From assembly GCF_900103125.1 (NCBI RefSeq), contig NZ_FNJV01000005.1, positions 248,001 through 312,000 on the forward strand: DNA of 64,000 nucleotides, read 5' to 3'. Shown here one piece after another: positions 1 to 7,624 of the stretch. Position 1 is the first letter of the stretch. Each line of letters opens with the position of its first letter. Position numbers and translations under genes: made by a program. The notes under the pieces were generated by a model, which was not told where the DNA came from, made no database searches, and saw nothing but the letters and a program-made list of their open reading frames with translations. The DNA comes from Mucilaginibacter sp. OK268. Its GTDB lineage: Bacteria > Bacteroidota > Bacteroidia > Sphingobacteriales > Sphingobacteriaceae.

Positions 1-48
1 GATAATGGGGGAGGCGCACAACAATGGCGATTTGAAAAGATCAATTGA
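1..48 (+). CDS. C-terminal end of a ricin-type lectin domain protein (partial)
   Basis: The window opens inside a gene. Frame 1 reads DNGGGAQQWRFEKIN and then a TGA stop at 46-48. The GGG-QQW-F pattern matches the QxW signature that closes a ricin-type beta-trefoil carbohydrate-binding repeat, often found at the C-terminus of secreted glycoside hydrolases in Bacteroidota. A strong terminator follows 33 bases later on the same strand, which supports a real gene end. Only 15 residues are visible, so the enzyme class cannot be named. Confidence 0.5.
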   Translation, partial: DNGGGAQQWRFEKIN

Positions 49-80
49 TCTGTGAATCAGTAATTCAACTGCTAAGTAAA

Positions 81-119
81 CGCGGCTCTTCTCCATATTG
101 GAGAAGAGCCGCGTTTTTT
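81..119 (+). terminator. Rho-independent terminator of the gene entering from the left
   Basis: A perfect 14-bp stem (81-94 with 100-113) has a 5-base loop and runs into TTTTTT on the + strand. It fits termination of the + strand gene ending at 48. On the - strand there is no matching T-run, so it is a poorer terminator for the SnoaL-like gene. Confidence 0.85.
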
Positions 120-136
120 ATAACCTCAATCGGATA

Positions 137-520
137 TTAGGTGATCTGCTGAACCCATTGACTTCGCCAGGCCGGCGCTTCGAAAGGATCGGCGAAATAC
201 TGTGTCTCGTGCACTACTTTACCCTTGCTGAACTCCATAATGCTCACCGTGTATGCCGATTGCCCCTGGTAGTTGATGGTGTATTCGGTGATCCAAAGAT
301 CACCTTTCCCGATAATTCGTTTAACCTGAAAGCCCGACGGTTTACCCGGATGATGGCTTCGCAAGGCCTGCAAATTGTTTCGCCCCAGGATCCGCTCGCC
401 CGACTGGGGATAATAACAGATGGCATCGTCGGCATAAATATCATGTTCCGCATTTACATCGCCAGTTGCCGATGCGTGCCAGTGTGCGTTCAGGGCTTCG
501 CGTATTTGTTCGTTTTCCAT
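137..520 (-). CDS. SnoaL-like / NTF2-fold protein
   Basis: This 127-residue protein has the size and pattern of the NTF2-like SnoaL fold: an N-terminal helix (REALNAHWHA), a DIYADDAICYYPQSGE strand region, and later strands ending WRSQWVQQIT. Such proteins are small cone-shaped dimers used as isomerases, as hydrolases or simply as ligand binders, and the substrate cannot be read from sequence. The ATG at 520 is the natural start. It sits 9 bases after the aldo/keto reductase on the same strand, so the two are probably co-transcribed and may act on the same small molecule (inference). Confidence 0.7.
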   Translation of the reverse strand: MENEQIREALNAHWHASATGDVNAEHDIYADDAICYYPQSGERILGRNNLQALRSHHPGKPSGFQVKRIIGKGDLWITEYTINYQGQSAYTVSIMEFSKGKVVHETQYFADPFEAPAWRSQWVQQIT

Positions 521-529
521 GTTCTGCTC

Positions 530-1444
530 TTAGTGTTTAGTTTTATTTTGTGGAATGAAACCAGGGACGCCGGTCTTCACTACGTCATTGAGCCGCTGCC
601 TGGTCTGAATGTTATTGATTTCATCAAAGGCGTCATCAGGCAGGGGGGAGATGTCGAAATTCTCTCTGGCACGGGCAGCGGTTTTTGGTGTGGTAAGCAA
701 AGCCGTACCACGTTGGATGGCCCAGGCCAACAATACCTGCGCCGGCGTTTTTTTAACCCGTGCGGCAATGGCCAAAATAACCGGATCTTCCAACAGTCCG
801 GGTCTTATCCCGTGACCCAAGGGTGCAAAAGCTAAAAACACAATGCCTTTCTCCTGGCAAAATTCCAGCAGCTCCGTTTCCGGCAGATATGGATGTGATT
901 CCACCTGAACTACGGCTGGCTTAATTCGTGCCGCTTCGTAGAGGGGTACCAGGTCCTTCAAAGTAATGTCAGACAGTCCGATAGCCCGGCATTTGCCACT
1001 GTCAACAAGACGCTCCATCGCCCTCCAGGTATCGAGCAAAGTCACATCACTGTCGTAAATAACATGACCGTTCTGATCCCGCGGATCCTGGTCGTCGCCT
1101 GGTTGAAATGCATACGGAGTGTGAATGAGATAAAGGTCCAGATAGCTGAGTTGGAGTCTCTTCAAACTTGCCTCAAATGCTAGTTCCACACGTTCTGGAC
1201 GATGATTAGTGTTCCACAACTTGGTAGTTACAAATATGTCTTCACGGGCAATACCACCAGCGGCAAGTCCTGCCTGCAATGCTTCGCCCACCTCGCTTTC
1301 ATTTCTGTATCTTTCTGCAGCGTCGAAGTGCCGAAATCCGGCTTCCAGCGCGTCCCTGGTAGCGCTTATCGTCAGGGCCTTATCGGGGATCAGGGTACCA
1401 AACCCGAGTAAAGGCATATGGATGGTGTTATCTGCTGGCTTCAT
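530..1444 (-). CDS. Aldo/keto reductase
   Basis: An NAD(P)H-dependent carbonyl reductase of the AKR superfamily, about 304 residues from the ATG at 1444. The catalytic tetrad is visible: D41 and Y46 in FDAAERYRN, K75 in TTKLWN and H108 in LIHTP. The late KT-AR-EN segment (TTPKTAARARENFD) matches the NADP-binding signature. An in-frame upstream start at 1471 would add nine residues (MLYNLNIIK) not typical of the family, so I prefer 1444. It is divergent from the M1 peptidase across a region holding two Crp-like palindromes. The physiological substrate is unknown. Confidence 0.88.
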   Translation of the reverse strand: MKPADNTIHMPLLGFGTLIPDKALTISATRDALEAGFRHFDAAERYRNESEVGEALQAGLAAGGIAREDIFVTTKLWNTNHRPERVELAFEASLKRLQLSYLDLYLIHTPYAFQPGDDQDPRDQNGHVIYDSDVTLLDTWRAMERLVDSGKCRAIGLSDITLKDLVPLYEAARIKPAVVQVESHPYLPETELLEFCQEKGIVFLAFAPLGHGIRPGLLEDPVILAIAARVKKTPAQVLLAWAIQRGTALLTTPKTAARARENFDISPLPDDAFDEINNIQTRQRLNDVVKTGVPGFIPQNKTKH

Positions 1445-1498
1445 TTTTATAATATTTAGATTATATAACAAAGTACGGCAGGAAATGTAAGATCATTG

Positions 1499-1514
1499 CG
1501 TGACCTACATCACA
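1499..1514. promoter_or_regulatory. Crp/Fnr-type operator 1
   Basis: CGTGACCTACATCACA contains GTGA-N6-TCAC, the half-site and spacing used by Crp/Fnr-family dimers. It lies about 55 bases upstream of the aldo/keto reductase start and about 110 bases from the M1 peptidase start. Confidence 0.5.
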
Positions 1515-1535
1515 TTTGAACGGCGGCTGTATTTA

Positions 1536-1551
1536 TGTGATGTACATCATT
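1536..1551. promoter_or_regulatory. Crp/Fnr-type operator 2
   Basis: TGTGATGTACATCATT has TGTGA-N6-TCA and a perfect 12-bp palindromic core at 1538-1549. Its centre is 37 bases from the centre of operator 1 in the same divergent promoter region. Confidence 0.5.
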
Positions 1552-1625
1552 TTTAGGTATGATATAATTTAAAATACCTGTTATTGGATAATTCCTATAA
1601 ATTCACCTTGTTATATTTATTAAAG

Positions 1626-3494
1626 ATGATTACTAAGTTGCCGATATTTTTTATTTGCCTATTGTTTATAACATCAATGGCTGTGGCCCAGCAACTACCT
1701 ATAGCTATCAACATACAAAAAGCATATATCAAGGGTACTCGCAATAAAACAGGGATACCAGGAAAATTTTATTGGCAAAACAAAGCTGATTATGCCATAA
1801 AAATTAATTTTAACCCATTGACCCGCGAACTTAAAGGTACAGTTGGAGTGGATTACACCAATAATAGCCCCGATACGCTTAAGTTTATATTGTTTAAATT
1901 ATATCCAAATTTGTTTCAGGATATCGCGCCGAAAGCAATTACAATTGCCAAAGAAGACCTTACAGGTGGCATAAAGATTGAAAAAGTAAGTCAAAACGGG
2001 CAATCGCCCGATTCAACAAAATACACTATCAGGGGTACAAACATGTTTGTACGTACTAAGAAGCTACTCCCCGGTACCAAAACGCACTTTGATGTGGAGT
2101 ATTCCTACATCCTTAACAAAGGGTCATTTGTACGCACAGGGCAAATAGATTCAGGAGCTTTCTTCCTGGCATATTTTTTCCCAAGAGTTGCTGTTTATGA
2201 TGATATTGATGGCTGGAACATGTATCCCTACACCGGGCAGGTAGAGTTTTATAACGATTATGGTAATTTTGATGTAGAGATAGCTGTACCGGGCAATTAT
2301 CAGGTTTGGGCCACAGGTATGCTTAAAAACCAGCAGGAAGTTTATCAGCCAAAGTTTTCTGCCCTGATCAATAAAGCCGAACAAAGCGACAGTGTGCTGA
2401 ATATTATTAGCGAAGCCGATTTAAGGGCAGGGCATATCACTAAAGATAACCAGCAAAATATATGGCATTTTAAAGCCGAAAACGTCACTGACTTTGCTTT
2501 TGGTATCAGTAACCATTATATATGGCAATCATCAAGCATTATAGTAGATGCTATAAGTAAAAGACGCACAAGGGTAGATGCAGTATACAATCCCCAGGAT
2601 GTTACTTATAGGCCCGTTATTGATTATGCCCGCAAAACGGTACAGGCCATCAGCTATCAGTTTCCTAAAATTCCTTATCCATATCCACACGAAACCGTAT
2701 TTGACGGGCCCGACGAAATGGAATTTCCCATGATGGTTGACAACAATCCATTTGAACAAAAAAAGGACGCTATCCAGTTAACCGCGCATGAGATATTCCA
2801 TACTATTTTTCCGTTTTATGTAGGAACAAACGAAACCAAGTATTCATTTATGGATGAGGGCTGGGCAACTATGGCTGAGTTTTATCTGCATCCAATGATT
2901 GATCAGTCAATTCCGGTTGATTATGATATGACGGATATTAATACCAATTCGGGTATTGAACAGGATGTTCCCGTGATGACACTAACACCCCAGTTGGCGG
3001 GCGCTGCCAGGTTTTTGGATAAAGATCAAAAGCCGGCATTAGCTTATTTATATGTTAAAGAAATATTGGGCGACGAATTATTTCTGAAAGCCCTGCATGC
3101 GTACATTAACAGTTGGAAGGGTAAACATCCTACACCTTACGACTTTTTTAATTGCATAAACACGGCATCGGGCAAGAACCTCGACTGGTTTTGGAAAAAT
3201 TGGTTCTTTGAAAGGGGAGTCCCCGATCTGGCTATCAGTAAGGTCTCCTTAAAAAATAAGATATACAGCCTGGTTGTCTGCAATGTAGGCACTGAAGCTG
3301 TCCCGGTGCATTTGACCATATATTTTGCGGATGGTAGTAAACAATACCTGAATTCAAGCGCCGCCTGCTGGATGAATGGCGCCAAAACAAAAACTTTCAC
3401 CTTCGCTACAAACAAGCGACTTAAGGAAATTATTTTAGGAACAGTATACGATGCTGATATCAATAAGCAAAATAATAGATGGGAGGCTCCATAG
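1626..3494 (+). CDS. Secreted M1-family (aminopeptidase-like) zinc metallopeptidase
   Basis: An exported gluzincin peptidase of about 622 residues. The start at ATG 1626 gives a clean signal peptide (MITKLPIFFICLLFITSMAVAQ); a TTG at 1584 would extend it by 14 residues ahead of the signal and is less likely. The zinc site is intact: HEIFH at residues 388-392 (2787-2801) and the third ligand E411 in MDEGWAT, exactly 18 residues later as in family M1. An N-terminal beta domain (about residues 50-270) and a short C-terminal beta part (about 540-620) follow the usual M1 plan. No C-terminal T9SS domain is seen, so it is probably periplasmic. Confidence 0.88.
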   Translation: MITKLPIFFICLLFITSMAVAQQLPIAINIQKAYIKGTRNKTGIPGKFYWQNKADYAIKINFNPLTRELKGTVGVDYTNNSPDTLKFILFKLYPNLFQDIAPKAITIAKEDLTGGIKIEKVSQNGQSPDSTKYTIRGTNMFVRTKKLLPGTKTHFDVEYSYILNKGSFVRTGQIDSGAFFLAYFFPRVAVYDDIDGWNMYPYTGQVEFYNDYGNFDVEIAVPGNYQVWATGMLKNQQEVYQPKFSALINKAEQSDSVLNIISEADLRAGHITKDNQQNIWHFKAENVTDFAFGISNHYIWQSSSIIVDAISKRRTRVDAVYNPQDVTYRPVIDYARKTVQAISYQFPKIPYPYPHETVFDGPDEMEFPMMVDNNPFEQKKDAIQLTAHEIFHTIFPFYVGTNETKYSFMDEGWATMAEFYLHPMIDQSIPVDYDMTDINTNSGIEQDVPVMTLTPQLAGAARFLDKDQKPALAYLYVKEILGDELFLKALHAYINSWKGKHPTPYDFFNCINTASGKNLDWFWKNWFFERGVPDLAISKVSLKNKIYSLVVCNVGTEAVPVHLTIYFADGSKQYLNSSAACWMNGAKTKTFTFATNKRLKEIILGTVYDADINKQNNRWEAP

Positions 3495-3598
3495 GTAACT
3501 TACTGGAGGTGGAACTGACGGCTATAATAATTTAATAGGCCTTCCTATGGAAATTCGAGATCTATGATTTAATTTCAACTTTTAAAAGGAAAGAAATC

Positions 3599-4267
3599 AT
3601 GAAGCTTCTTCTTACTTCCGCTGGCATCAGCAACCCAAGCATCCGGAATGCGCTGGTTGAACTCCTGGGCAAATCGATTGCTGAGGCCAACGCCCTTTTT
3701 GTCCCAACCGCAATATATGGCATAGCCGGTGGTGCGGAAATATCTCGAAAAGTGATCTGCGGCTCATTAGGTGACCCTTTTTGTGATTTAGGGTGGAAGT
3801 CGTTGGGAGTGCTGGAACTAACGGCTCTGCCCAGCATCAAACAAGAGCTTTGGGTGCCCATGCTCCGGGAGACTGACGCCTTGTTGGTTGGGGGAGGCGA
3901 CTGCCAATATCTGTGCTACTGGATGCAGCAGTCCGGACTGGCAGATCTATTGCCGTCGCTACTAAGCAAGATGGTCTATGTAGGCTTGAGCGCCGGGAGT
4001 ATGATCATGACCCGCTTTGGAACCACCTATGGTAACCATATACTGCCAGCCGAAAGCGATAAGGCGCTGGGACTGGTTGATTTTGCGCTGCATCCACATC
4101 TGGATTATGAGTTGTTTCCGGAGAATTCCCTGGCCAACCTGGAAAAGTTGGCGGCTACGATACCAGTACCGTCATATGCGATTGACGATCAGACCGCCAT
4201 TAAAGTGACCGACGGTACCATAGAAGTTATCTCCGAAGGACATTGGAAGTTGTTTAGCCCTGAATAA
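3599..4267 (+). CDS. pepE: Peptidase E (family S51) / class I glutamine amidotransferase-like
   Basis: The 222-residue protein matches alpha-aspartyl dipeptidases, which cleave N-terminal Asp-X dipeptides in the cytoplasm. The nucleophile is S131 in GLSAGSM, following the VGGGDCQYL turn at 97-105 that is typical of S51, and the family length (about 230) fits. No signal peptide is present. It stands alone, about 105 bases after the M1 peptidase on the same strand, so a peptide-scavenging link between the two is possible but not shown. Confidence 0.8.
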   Translation: MKLLLTSAGISNPSIRNALVELLGKSIAEANALFVPTAIYGIAGGAEISRKVICGSLGDPFCDLGWKSLGVLELTALPSIKQELWVPMLRETDALLVGGGDCQYLCYWMQQSGLADLLPSLLSKMVYVGLSAGSMIMTRFGTTYGNHILPAESDKALGLVDFALHPHLDYELFPENSLANLEKLAATIPVPSYAIDDQTAIKVTDGTIEVISEGHWKLFSPE

Positions 4268-4308
4268 ACGTTTTTTATAGCGCAAAATTAATTCATTAGG
4301 TGTCTCAG

Positions 4309-4596
4309 CTATGAAGATTTATTCAATCTAAAAAGTAGAGATTCCAAAGTTGTATACTCTAATGGTTTATTTACCCAAGTGGGTAAATCATATATAACAT
4401 ACAGGTCGTAATCAGCAACCCTATAATCAGGAGAATGTATACCGACTTGAACCCAAACATTAGCCGCATGGCTAATTGAGTTATGCGAGGCATCTTTTTC
4501 AAGAATTAAAATAGTAGATATCTGTTTACCTCTATATTCCGTACCTATCAAATGTTTATTATTATCAAATGTTTTCTCAGCATTATCCAAATCCAT
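4309..4596 (-). CDS. Hypothetical protein, 95 residues
   Basis: I do not recognise this protein. From the ATG at 4596 it is 95 residues, soluble, with no signal peptide or membrane segment. A TTG at 4623 would add nine residues (MYLSYKYLF). It lies directly after the 143-residue secreted protein on the same strand, so they probably form a two-gene transcript. A middle stretch (ADYDLYVIYDLPTWVN) looks like a beta strand pair. Coding character is plausible but unproven. Confidence 0.5.
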   Translation of the reverse strand: MDLDNAEKTFDNNKHLIGTEYRGKQISTILILEKDASHNSISHAANVWVQVGIHSPDYRVADYDLYVIYDLPTWVNKPLEYTTLESLLFRLNKSS

Positions 4597-4625
4597 AAAT
4601 AAATATTTGTATGAAAGGTACAAAA

Positions 4626-5057
4626 TTACAACAGCAACATAAAAAGCTTTACAAGTTGTTCAGGTGATATTGGTGGAGTACTTTTAGTCTGAGAAGCCTC
4701 ATTTGCAATATGCCAGGAATAACTATCATTATTTAAATTAGCCACAATCTTAAATTTACTATCATAAAGCGTTAACATAGATAGATTAAGGGGAACACTC
4801 AAAAAGCACAATTCGTTTATTGCCGGATTAAAAACTTTAATTAACCGAACATTAGAAATCGTTGTATCCTTTTTGACAACAAGAGTTACAGGTGCATGCT
4901 TTAAATCATTTAAGATTAGTTGTGAGCTATTAACATCTTCACGATTCACTATTAAAGTAATAGATTTAAAATCGTTCCGGTCAGGTGATGCAAATACAAT
5001 TTGAGCACGAACGGATATTGCGCTGAAAATCAGTAACGCAAAAGCTAAGTATTTCAT
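4626..5057 (-). CDS. Hypothetical secreted protein
   Basis: A 143-residue protein with a clear signal peptide (MKYLAFALLIFSAISVRAQ, cleavage after RAQ) and a beta-rich mature part alternating hydrophobic and polar residues. No family is recognised. The mature protein carries one cysteine and no obvious catalytic motif. It is the first gene of a small unit with the 95-residue protein downstream. Confidence 0.6.
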   Translation of the reverse strand: MKYLAFALLIFSAISVRAQIVFASPDRNDFKSITLIVNREDVNSSQLILNDLKHAPVTLVVKKDTTISNVRLIKVFNPAINELCFLSVPLNLSMLTLYDSKFKIVANLNNDSYSWHIANEASQTKSTPPISPEQLVKLFMLLL

Positions 5058-5190
5058 GACAAGGTTATTTTAAATGATGTCTACCAAGGTAATCTTTGTA
5101 ATCTGAATAATCAAGGCAAAGAGCTTTACCAGTTAAAACTTTTTTGCATGTTTTTTTCACATAATTAACATTATGTTAAGTAGTAGAATT

Positions 5191-5223
5191 AAAAAGAGAG
5201 GCTTTATTAAAAAGCCCCTCTTC
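5191..5223 (-). terminator. Terminator of the gyrA-TPR operon
   Basis: On the - strand a hairpin (5211-5221 with 5197-5205, one unpaired base) is followed by CTTTTTAA. It lies 13 bases after the stop of the second TPR gene. Confidence 0.75.
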
Positions 5224-5235
5224 CTTATGAGTATC

Positions 5236-6495
5236 TTATTGACCGTTCAACGCGTCAATTTTCTTTTTGGTTGCTTCTGCATTAACGTTATCTTTTTTAC
5301 CTAAGTAATAGGTTCTCAGATTTGTTAAAGCATCAATCGATTTTGGATTCAGATCAGCAGCTTTTACCAAATATGGTTTTGCCAGATCAAATTGCGCGTT
5401 AGATTTAGCTATAGCCGCGTCATATTCTTTTTGTTTGTTAGCCGGTAATTTATTTGCAGCGTTGTAAGAGTCAATTGCCGGGTTAAGGATCACATAGCCT
5501 AAGTTCAGGTTAGCTTCAAAATAGTTTGGATCTATTTCCAACGCTTTTTTGTACATGTCGGCAGCCTTATTGTAATTGTCAACTTTTTGTTGTTGCAAAG
5601 TATTTTTAGCAGCAGGGTCTTTTGCTTTAGCTTGTTCCTTGATGATTGATTCTGCTGTTTGTGAGTAAGTTAAACCCGCGTAATAATACAGTGTTTTGTT
5701 TTTAGGATCGGCAGTTAAAGCAGCTTGTATTTTTTGAATTACTTCTTTTTCTTTTCCTGTTTGCAGGCTTATTTCGATCTCTCTCTTACGCAGATCGCTA
5801 TTTGTAGGATATTTGGTTATACCCTCGCTAACTGATTTAAGCGCATTGGTGGTATCCTTATTAGCCAAATAAAGTGATGACAGATCCATATAAACACCCG
5901 CGTTTTTGGAGTATTTAGTAGTAACCAGTTTGTTATAATTGGTTATGGCTGCCGGATAGTTTTTGGCGTTGGCCGCTGCTAAACCTGTATAGTAAATAGC
6001 GTTAGTGTCCTCAGGTAAAACGGTACGATAGTAATCAAATGAATGATAAGCCTGATCATACTTTTGAGCAGAGTATTCGGCAACACCTTTGGTTAACTGG
6101 TATTGAGCCAGGTTTAAATAAGCGTTGTCTATTACTTGTTTGTTCTCGCCTTTGGTATCCAGTTCTTTGGCTTTTTTCAATGATTCATCGGCAGTTGTAA
6201 ACAAAGGCAACGATGTAGCAGCAACCGTGTCCTGAACAGCCAATGCAGCATAAATAGCACCTTTTAAAGCAAAGGTTTGCGGTAAGGCAGCTGTTTTTTC
6301 ATTAGCAGCAGCTTTGTCAATAGAGGTTTTGGCCGTTCCAAGGCTTTTAGTAGCAACGGCTAAAGTGGCTTTTGATCCTCTTAATCCTTCGTAGTTGTCA
6401 TATTCACTTTTTGCAGTGCTTAATTCACCTTTTTGTGCAAACGTTGTTGCTGAAACTAAGCCTAACAGGCCCGCCATCAAAAGTTTGATTTTCAT
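5236..6495 (-). CDS. Secreted tetratricopeptide-repeat protein (second in gyrA operon)
   Basis: A 419-residue exported protein with signal peptide MKIKLLMAGLLGLVSATTFAQ and a mature part made almost wholly of TPR helices, for example NAIYYTGLAAANAKNYPAAITNY and FEANLNLGYVILNP. The final repeat region contains DLNPKSIDALTNLRTYYLGKKD. TPR solenoids bind other proteins; the partner is unknown. It follows the other TPR gene by 8 bases and both lie immediately downstream of gyrA. The alanine/lysine-rich, low-cysteine composition fits a periplasmic scaffold. Confidence 0.8.
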   Translation of the reverse strand: MKIKLLMAGLLGLVSATTFAQKGELSTAKSEYDNYEGLRGSKATLAVATKSLGTAKTSIDKAAANEKTAALPQTFALKGAIYAALAVQDTVAATSLPLFTTADESLKKAKELDTKGENKQVIDNAYLNLAQYQLTKGVAEYSAQKYDQAYHSFDYYRTVLPEDTNAIYYTGLAAANAKNYPAAITNYNKLVTTKYSKNAGVYMDLSSLYLANKDTTNALKSVSEGITKYPTNSDLRKREIEISLQTGKEKEVIQKIQAALTADPKNKTLYYYAGLTYSQTAESIIKEQAKAKDPAAKNTLQQQKVDNYNKAADMYKKALEIDPNYFEANLNLGYVILNPAIDSYNAANKLPANKQKEYDAAIAKSNAQFDLAKPYLVKAADLNPKSIDALTNLRTYYLGKKDNVNAEATKKKIDALNGQ

Positions 6496-6503
6496 AGTTT
6501 ATT

Positions 6504-7619
6504 TTAGTTGATTAACTGTTTTAGTTTACTGTTTATTTTGTCAAGTTGATCTTTATTACCGGTTTTAGCATAAACCAGTTGTAACGCTTTCAGGCCCTGT
6601 ACGTTATTAGGGGATATTTCATTAGCTTTTTCAAGCCATTGTACAGCACGACCTATGTCCTGATCTTCACTCCCCCCCTTCGCGTTGGCACTTTGTTTTA
6701 AATAAAGCAAGCCTAAATTAAAAGCGGGGTCATAAGCAGAACTGTTTAATTCAATAGTACGCAGATAAAGTGACTCCGCTTTATCAAATTTATTTAAATG
6801 GTCGTAACAATTAGCGGCCACAAATGCAATATCGGCGTTATTTGCATTAATATCAAGTAAAGGGCCTATTAATGGCTCCAGGGCCTTATAATTTTTCTGA
6901 TTGTTGTAAATGTTAGCCTCATCGAGCAGTAAAAAACGGTCGTTAGGTAATACCTTCCTCCCTTTTTGAAGTATCTCTAAAGCTTTGGATGTATCGCCTA
7001 ATGATTTATAAATGCTGGAAGCGGTTTCAATATATTCGGCCCTTCCACTATCAACGGCTAATAATCTGCTATAGTATTTGGCTGCATCAACCAGGTTACC
7101 GGCCTTATTGTTTGAATAAGCGATGTAATCGTTAACCGGTTTAAAGTTCGGGGCGTATTTGCGCGCGTTATCAAATGATTCCCGTGCTTTGGTAAAATCT
7201 GAGTTGTTGGTATACTCAAACCCTTTGCGGATGTAAACATTCGCTAAACAACGCTTGGCATAATCAATTTCCGCCTGAAACTTATACTCTTTTTTATTGG
7301 CCGAAAGTTTATCAACCAAAGTAGAGGTTTCGGGCAGCAATTTCTCCGGCTGGTTTAGTTTATTGAGCGAATCTATATACAGAATGCTCGAATTAACCAA
7401 TGCCCGGTAGGTATTCTTCTCCAGATCGGCTGTATCTGATCTGGTAATGATCAGGCTGTCAGCCGATTTTTTGGCTGCCGCCAGATATTTCAGATCATTT
7501 TTCTGCTTGTAATAAGCCAGATTATTAACTACAACCTTTAGCGCTTCGCTTTGAGCAAAGGCAAAGGTTGTAGTCATTGATGTTATTAAAACCGCCAGGA
7601 TAATTTTACGGTAACCCAT
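6504..7619 (-). CDS. Secreted tetratricopeptide-repeat protein (first after gyrA)
   Basis: A 371-residue protein with signal peptide MGYRKIILAVLITSMTTTFAFAQ and several TPR units, e.g. ARESFDNARKYAPNFKPVNDYIAY, AKYYSRLLAVDSGRAEYIETASSIYKSL and AVQWLEKANEISPNNVQGLKALQLVY. It starts 5 bases after the gyrA stop, so it is almost certainly translated from the gyrA message. It resembles its downstream neighbour in design, suggesting an old duplication. Its role is probably protein-protein assembly in the periplasm. Confidence 0.8.
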   Translation of the reverse strand: MGYRKIILAVLITSMTTTFAFAQSEALKVVVNNLAYYKQKNDLKYLAAAKKSADSLIITRSDTADLEKNTYRALVNSSILYIDSLNKLNQPEKLLPETSTLVDKLSANKKEYKFQAEIDYAKRCLANVYIRKGFEYTNNSDFTKARESFDNARKYAPNFKPVNDYIAYSNNKAGNLVDAAKYYSRLLAVDSGRAEYIETASSIYKSLGDTSKALEILQKGRKVLPNDRFLLLDEANIYNNQKNYKALEPLIGPLLDINANNADIAFVAANCYDHLNKFDKAESLYLRTIELNSSAYDPAFNLGLLYLKQSANAKGGSEDQDIGRAVQWLEKANEISPNNVQGLKALQLVYAKTGNKDQLDKINSKLKQLIN

Positions 7620-7624
7620 ATTGT

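Noticed and set aside
98-835. Long open frame on the + strand across the SnoaL-like and aldo/keto reductase genes
   Set aside because: Entirely antisense to two recognisable genes, and its residues (e.g. a run of Cys/Val/Phe) are unlike any family; it is a shadow of GC-rich codons on the other strand.
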